DNA of 6,242 nucleotides from NCBI GenBank assembly GCA_021159405.1, contig JAGGRX010000091.1, positions 1 to 6,242 of the forward strand. The letters are read 5' to 3'. Shown piece after piece: positions 5,110 to 6,242 of this stretch. This DNA is from Candidatus Bipolaricaulota bacterium (GTDB taxonomy: Bacteria; Bipolaricaulota; Bipolaricaulia; Bipolaricaulales; Bipolaricaulaceae). The position numbers and the translations under genes were made by a program. Position 1 is the stretch's first letter. Each line of letters starts with the position of its first letter. The notes under the pieces were generated by a model. It was not told the origin of the DNA and did not search any database. It was given only the letters and a program-made list of their open reading frames with translations.

Positions 5110-6242
5110 ATGCGGAGATGGTGGATGATCGCGGCGGCTTTGGCCGTGGCCTCGCCGGCCTTGGGATGGGAGCTCACCCCTGCCAACATCGACATAACCG
5201 ATGTCCCCGAGATCGGCGACTTCGTCCCCATCGGTGTGGTGTACGAGCTCGGCGATGACGGAAGCCTCAGTTACACGCCGGATCCGGCTTGGGTCCAGAG
5301 CTGCTTCATCCTGGTGGCGGTGGGGAGGACCGAAGAAGGGAAGCCTTTCCTCTTCCAGGGGAGGCTACCCTTCGAGGGGGCCTTCGCCCCCAAGGTCTAC
5401 CTCGGGGGGCGCTGGCACCTCCTTCCCACCTTCCGGAGGCCGCTCTATTACGAGGCATCCGGGGGAAAGGCCACCGTGTACCAGTTCGACACCGCCCGCC
5501 GCCATCGCCAGTCCCTGATTTACGACCCGACGGAGCGGACCTGGACCTACCGGATCGAGCCCCTGGCGGAAGGGGGCCTGAGGTTCGAGCTCGTGGGGCA
5601 AGCCTTAGGGACCACGTTCTGGATGGGCAAGTTCTCCGGCCCCTACATCGTCCACGGCGTCTACACCGGCACGGAGGGGTTCGACGTCTGGGGAGGTTTC
5701 TGGGACATCGGGACCTTCGAGGCCGAGCTCCGCGTCCCCGGAAGGAGGTCCCTCTCCGCCCACGGCCACTTCCTCTTCGACCGGGCCACCCACAGGATCG
5801 AGCCCTACAGGGGCCTCCGTTCCCGGGGGCATGTGGTGGCGTTCTCCTGTTTCTACCTCTTCCAGGATGGGTTCTTCCTGACGCTCTCCCACTCCGAGAA
5901 CCCCTCGCCCCTGGAGCCCCCGGTACCCTTCCAGCACCAGGCGCGGATCAACTTCCCCGGGGAGGAAAAGAGCTTCGTCCTGGAGGAGTTCACCTTCAGC
6001 GACGACGGCGGCCTCCAGCCCAGGACCTTCCGCCTGGAAGGGAAGTTCGCCGAGGGCACGGTGGACCTTGTGGGTGAGGCCCTCCTCCACTTCCCGGCCC
6101 GCTGGGGCCCGGCGGTGGGGGCCTGGTGGGATCCCGAGGCGGAGCACGTCTGGGGCCGGGCGGTGATCCGCTGGCGGGGGACCGTGACCTGGAACGGGCG
6201 CGAGATCCCGGTGGACGCCACCGGCTGGGGCGAGTTCACGAG
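5110..6242 (+). CDS. Exported beta-rich protein of unknown function, possibly AttH/CrtC lipocalin-like; cut by the window edge
   Basis: The frame is open for 377 codons from ATG 5110 to the right edge. The N-terminus is a Sec-type signal peptide: MRR, a hydrophobic stretch to about residue 17, and a plausible cleavage after A-L-G19, giving a mature protein beginning WELTP. No lipobox cysteine or later membrane segment is visible. The mature part alternates short aromatic and charged strands, is rich in Trp, Tyr and Phe, and contains VWGGFWDIGTFEAELRVPG (193-211) and FDRATHRI (217-231 region). C65 and C247 could form a disulfide. The pattern recalls the two-domain lipocalin-like AttH/CrtC/hydroxyneurosporene-synthase fold, but no catalytic signature was recognised, so this is a low-confidence suggestion. 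The last visible residues (GWGEFTR) may be near the true C-terminus. It is transcribed divergently from the defence cluster and no functional link is evident. Open frames in the other phases here are shadows of this gene. Confidence 0.75.
   Translation, partial: MRRWWMIAAALAVASPALGWELTPANIDITDVPEIGDFVPIGVVYELGDDGSLSYTPDPAWVQSCFILVAVGRTEEGKPFLFQGRLPFEGAFAPKVYLGGRWHLLPTFRRPLYYEASGGKATVYQFDTARRHRQSLIYDPTERTWTYRIEPLAEGGLRFELVGQALGTTFWMGKFSGPYIVHGVYTGTEGFDVWGGFWDIGTFEAELRVPGRRSLSAHGHFLFDRATHRIEPYRGLRSRGHVVAFSCFYLFQDGFFLTLSHSENPSPLEPPVPFQHQARINFPGEEKSFVLEEFTFSDDGGLQPRTFRLEGKFAEGTVDLVGEALLHFPARWGPAVGAWWDPEAEHVWGRAVIRWRGTVTWNGREIPVDATGWGEFT

Noticed and set aside
5289..6077. Plus-strand open frame of 262 codons
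   Set aside because: It is out of phase within the exported-protein gene and its translation is dominated by Arg, Pro and Gly, typical of a GC-rich shadow.
1..6242. tRNA or rRNA genes, CRISPR arrays, transposases, insertion-sequence ends
   Set aside because: No tRNA cloverleaf consensus, spaced repeats, transposase motifs or paired terminal inverted repeats with target duplications were seen on either strand.

Overview
The window looks like accessory, defence-related DNA from a GC-rich bacterium. Strong Shine-Dalgarno sites (AGGAGG and GGAGGTGATC) and a cleavable-looking signal peptide point to Bacteria rather than Archaea. High GC, heavy use of AGG, GAG and CTC codons, and the general look of the proteins recall GC-rich thermophilic lineages such as Thermus/Deinococcota or Bipolaricaulota. 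That placement is an impression and not a demonstrated assignment.

About four fifths of the window (1-4936) is a compact minus-strand gene cluster, transcribed right to left. It starts with a 1144-residue SNF2-family ATPase/helicase carrying a C-terminal DUF3883 (NOV_C) nuclease-like domain (4936-1502). A ribbon-helix-helix antitoxin follows (1478-1227), then a VapC-type PIN-domain toxin (1237-788). Last comes the N-terminal 263 codons of a DUF1156 / COG1743-type DNA methylase (791 to the left edge, cut off). The antitoxin begins 23 nt after the helicase stop. Toxin and antitoxin overlap by 11 nt, and the methylase start codon overlaps the toxin stop. SNF2 ATPase plus DUF1156 methylase is a recognised restriction/anti-phage type of pairing, often with a DUF499 ATPase. 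The methylase would mark self DNA, and the ATPase with its nuclease-like tail would act on unmarked DNA. The unusual point is that an intact VapBC-type toxin-antitoxin pair, lower in GC than its neighbours, sits inside that operon, between the motor and the methylase.

A 173-nt divergent intergenic region (4937-5109) separates the cluster from the rightmost gene. On the helicase side it can fold so that the only well-placed purine-rich ribosome site is paired; on the other side it carries a near-perfect ribosome site. The plus-strand gene (5110 to the right edge, cut off) encodes an exported, beta-rich, tryptophan-rich protein of unknown function. It may have an AttH/CrtC-like lipocalin fold and has no obvious link to the defence cluster.

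No rRNA, tRNA, CRISPR array, transposase or insertion sequence was found. No stretch over 300 bases lacks a gene.
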